From: Dethiosulfatibacter aminovorans DSM 17477
Lineage (GTDB): Bacteria > Bacillota > Clostridia > Tissierellales > Dethiosulfatibacteraceae
Direction: 5' to 3'
Length of the DNA: 64,000 bases
Assembly: GCF_900142005.1 (NCBI RefSeq)
Contig: NZ_FQZL01000011.1
Span: 1 to 64,000 of the forward strand
The notes under the pieces are model-generated. The model searched no databases. It saw only the letters and a program-made list of their open reading frames with translations, and was not told the origin of the DNA. Both the position numbers and the translations under genes were made by a program. Within the stretch, counting starts at the first letter, position 1, and each line of letters starts with the position of its first letter. Positions 60,158 to 64,000 of this stretch are shown here, piece by piece.

Positions 60158-60970
60158 ATGGACAATCTAATAATCAAGGGACTTGAGCTCTTCGGATTTC
60201 ACGGTGTGAATCAGGAGGAGAAGGCCATGGGACAGAAATTCATAGTCGATGCTGTCCTCACAATGGACATGGGGGAAGCCTGTGAAGGGGACTCCATTGA
60301 CAGCACCATAAACTATGCAGTACTTTGTCGCGAGTTGCAGAATGTATTCACATCGGAAAAGCACGATCTCATAGAAAGGGCTGCTGAAGTCCTATGCGAA
60401 TACGTGCTCATGAACTACGGAAGAGTAGACAAGATCGACCTGACTCTGAAAAAGCCCTGGGCGCCTGTCCACATGCCTCTGGAATATCCGGCTGTGAGGC
60501 TGGTGAGAGAAAGGCATGTTGCATACCTGGCACTTGGCTCAAATTTGGGGGACAGGGAGGAAAATCTGAAAAAGGCTGTTGAAGCCATTGAGGGTAGCAG
60601 CCACACGTCGGTGCTTAAGGTGTCCAAATTCATAGAGACCGATCCTGTGGGATATGAGGACCAGGACCCATTTCTCAATGGAGCGGTGAAGGTGGAGACG
60701 CTGCTGTCGCCTAAGAAGCTCATAAGATGGCTTCTTTCGATAGAGGAGGACCTTAAGCGTGTGAGAACCATTAAATGGGGACCAAGGACAATAGATCTCG
60801 ATGTCATCTATTATGACGATATGGTGTCCGACGATGAAGAGATAGTGCTTCCGCATCCCCGGATGCACGAGAGGGCCTTTGTACTGGATCCGATGAATGA
60901 AATAGCTCCCTATGCATTACATCCAATATTGAAAAAAAGAACTTTTGAGCTCCTTGATGAAGTGCTGTAA
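60158..60970 (+). CDS. folBK: Fused dihydroneopterin aldolase / HPPK (FolB-FolK)
   Basis: A 270-residue bifunctional enzyme. Residues 1-116 are FolB (LELFGFHGVNQEEKAMGQKF, TINYAVLC, LIERAAEVL, KKPWAPV), which makes hydroxymethyl-dihydropterin. Residues about 119-270 are FolK (AYLALGSNLGDREENL, ETDPVGYEDQDPFLNGAV, RTIKWGPRTIDLDVIYYDD, PHPRMHERAFVL), which pyrophosphorylates it. The fusion is common in Firmicutes and Clostridia. It is the last gene of the operon; folE and folC are missing from the cluster. GGAGGATG provides the start context. Confidence 0.96.
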   Translation: MDNLIIKGLELFGFHGVNQEEKAMGQKFIVDAVLTMDMGEACEGDSIDSTINYAVLCRELQNVFTSEKHDLIERAAEVLCEYVLMNYGRVDKIDLTLKKPWAPVHMPLEYPAVRLVRERHVAYLALGSNLGDREENLKKAVEAIEGSSHTSVLKVSKFIETDPVGYEDQDPFLNGAVKVETLLSPKKLIRWLLSIEEDLKRVRTIKWGPRTIDLDVIYYDDMVSDDEEIVLPHPRMHERAFVLDPMNEIAPYALHPILKKRTFELLDEVL

Positions 60971-60990
60971 ATAAGGAGCGGCTATAATAG

Positions 60991-61037
60991 AAAATGCATC
61001 CTTGAGTTGAAAAGAAATCAACTGCAGGATGCATTTT
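60991..61037. terminator. Bidirectional terminator after folBK
   Basis: AAAATGCATCCT/AGGATGCATTTT (60991-61002, 61026-61037) with an inner AGTTGA/TCAACT stem. It serves folBK and the convergent DJ-1 gene. Confidence 0.92.
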
Positions 61038-61044
61038 TGTTGTG

Positions 61045-61596
61045 TCAGCTGCTTTTTCCCAGCAAAAATTCGAACTGAGTTGCTTCACGGAGTTTACCGG
61101 TGTCAAGGCCAAGAGCCTCCAGCACGGCAAAGGCAAATGAAAAGGTTGCGGCGGGACCGTTCCCGGTAACTATGTTGCCATCGGTTTGGACTACGGACCT
61201 TTCGTAGTTTGCTGACTTCAACTCATGACTGACTGTGGGATAAGAGGTCACTTTTTTTCCCTTGATCACTCCTGCCTTTTCCAGGACTATTGGAGCTGCG
61301 CAAATTGCTGCCACTACCTTGTTTCTGTCAATGTATTTCCTGACTATGTCTATTATTCGGTTATCATTTCTCAAATCGTATGCGCCGGGACCTCCAGGAA
61401 GCACGATGGCGTCATAGTCATCATCCATTTCTTCGAATCTTAAATCGGCTTCGATTTTAACATGGTGGCTTCCTGTTACATAATCGTCATCACAACCGAT
61501 TATATGGCATTTAACATCCATTCTTCTAGCCATGTCTACAATACCCATCATCTCGAGCTCTTCGAAACCATTCTTAGCCAATACTGCTATTTTCAT
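61045..61596 (-). CDS. DJ-1/PfpI family protein
   Basis: A 183-residue protein of the DJ-1 group. Cys99 in AAICAAPIVL is the nucleophile position, Glu13/Glu14 in GFEELE matches the conserved acid, and LPGGPGAYDLR and TSYPTVSHEL are typical. Family members act as glyoxalase/deglycase-like or oxidative-stress proteins. The ATG at 61596 with AAAGGAG upstream is chosen; the frame is open 92 codons further but that part has no support. It is divergent from katG, which fits a stress role. Confidence 0.9.
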   Translation of the reverse strand: MKIAVLAKNGFEELEMMGIVDMARRMDVKCHIIGCDDDYVTGSHHVKIEADLRFEEMDDDYDAIVLPGGPGAYDLRNDNRIIDIVRKYIDRNKVVAAICAAPIVLEKAGVIKGKKVTSYPTVSHELKSANYERSVVQTDGNIVTGNGPAATFSFAFAVLEALGLDTGKLREATQFEFLLGKSS

Positions 61597-61635
61597 ATAA
61601 ATCGACTCCTTTACATTTGTTTTGTTATCAATACA

Positions 61636-61687
61636 AGTATACAATGAAGCAGCAAGTTCATTCAAGTCGAGATGAATGAACTTGTTG
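61636..61687 (-). promoter_or_regulatory. Promoter of the DJ-1 gene overlapping a 15-base inverted repeat
   Basis: On the leftward strand TTGAAT (61665-61660) and TATACT (61641-61636) are 18 bases apart. The inverted repeat CAGCAAGTTCATTCA/TGAATGAACTTGTTG (61650-61664, 61673-61687), with 14 of 15 positions as Watson-Crick pairs, covers the -35 box. It may be an operator. Confidence 0.5.
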
Positions 61688-61726
61688 TTATTCATTAATT
61701 TTACACAACCATAATTTTCCATGTAT

Positions 61727-61763
61727 TTCGAAATAATCAACAAATATGATATAATGATAGTAT
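61727..61763 (+). promoter_or_regulatory. katG promoter with PerR-like box
   Basis: TTCGAA (61727-61732) and TATAAT (61750-61755) are 17 bases apart. ATATAATGATAGTAT (61749-61763) matches 11 of the 14 defined positions of the PerR consensus TTATAATnATTATAA and covers the -10 box. This suggests peroxide-induced expression. The leader to katG is about 140 bases. Together with the inverted repeat before the DJ-1 gene this is all I see in the 304-base gap. Confidence 0.55.
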
Positions 61764-61879
61764 TGAAAGTTTCTTCGTCAATCCTTATGGGATGACATTT
61801 CATTTTACAAAAGACTTGCTTAATCATACTGAATTTTTTCAAAAGATTAATATTCACGGTTTCACTGTGCAAAAGTTAA

Positions 61880-64000
<2,121 letters not shown>

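Noticed and set aside
61597-61872. Upstream extension of the DJ-1 reading frame by 92 codons
   Set aside because: The extension is AT-rich, has no ribosome site, crosses a clear promoter and inverted repeat, and is not part of the DJ-1 fold.

Overview
The window looks like the chromosome of an anaerobic, low-GC, Gram-positive bacterium of the Clostridia/Tissierellia type. This rests on very strong GGAGG-type ribosome binding sites, frequent TTG/GTG starts, tightly overlapping operons, an oxygen-sensitive class III ribonucleotide reductase, a PPi-type phosphofructokinase, TPP-riboswitch-controlled thiamin salvage and a citrate-fermentation island. The species cannot be named from the sequence. 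No tRNA, rRNA, CRISPR array or prophage was seen. The only mobile-element trace is the N-terminal end of a transposase at the left edge.

Region 1 (1-11.7 kb) is the most unusual part. An MFS permease is followed by a TRAP transporter (small permease, large permease, lipoprotein receptor), a PfkB sugar kinase, a TIM-barrel epimerase, both subunits of a hydantoinase/5-oxoprolinase (HyuA, HyuB) and a FrlB-like SIS-domain deglycase. Kinase, epimerase and deglycase are the three enzyme types of fructoselysine (Amadori compound) breakdown. A carboxylate TRAP uptake system and an ATP-dependent lactam hydrolase beside them suggest a pathway for a glycated cyclic amide, for example N-fructosyl-pyroglutamate. 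This is an inference, not a proven function.

Region 2 (11.9-17.4 kb) holds a CE2-type SGNH esterase, a TANGO2/NRDE protein, a hotdog thioesterase, a membrane-anchored protein with a structured 5' leader, a SleB-like lipoprotein hydrolase and an LrgA/LrgB pair. Region 3 (17.6-28.2 kb) holds nrdD behind two NrdR boxes, an efflux ABC operon (HlyD, ATPase, permease), PPi-phosphofructokinase, an RsmH paralogue and a SulP transporter. Region 4 (28.3-36.7 kb) holds a GlnK/GlnL-like two-component system next to an AGCS symporter with a probable GlnL operator, a thioesterase, an epimerase-type threonine dehydrogenase, an amidase and an NSS transporter with its 31-residue MetS-like subunit.

Region 5 (36.8-39.9 kb) is a TPP riboswitch with thiM and a thiE-thiD fusion. 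Region 6 (39.9-53.4 kb) is a tricarboxylate island: divergent response regulator and sensor kinase, a TctCBA transporter, citrate lyase CitDEF, a LysR regulator and an aconitase-family hydratase. It lacks citC, citX and citG. Region 7 (53.5-61.0 kb) ends in a folate operon: pabA, pabB, pabC, an HD hydrolase, folP and a folB-folK fusion, without folE. Region 8 (61.0-64.0 kb) has a DJ-1/PfpI protein divergent from katG, which runs off the right edge behind a PerR-like box.

A second notable item is a four-stem structured RNA present twice, at about 14.5 kb before a membrane protein and at about 43.1 kb before tctC. The two copies keep the same stems with compensatory base changes. I do not recognise it as a known riboswitch class.
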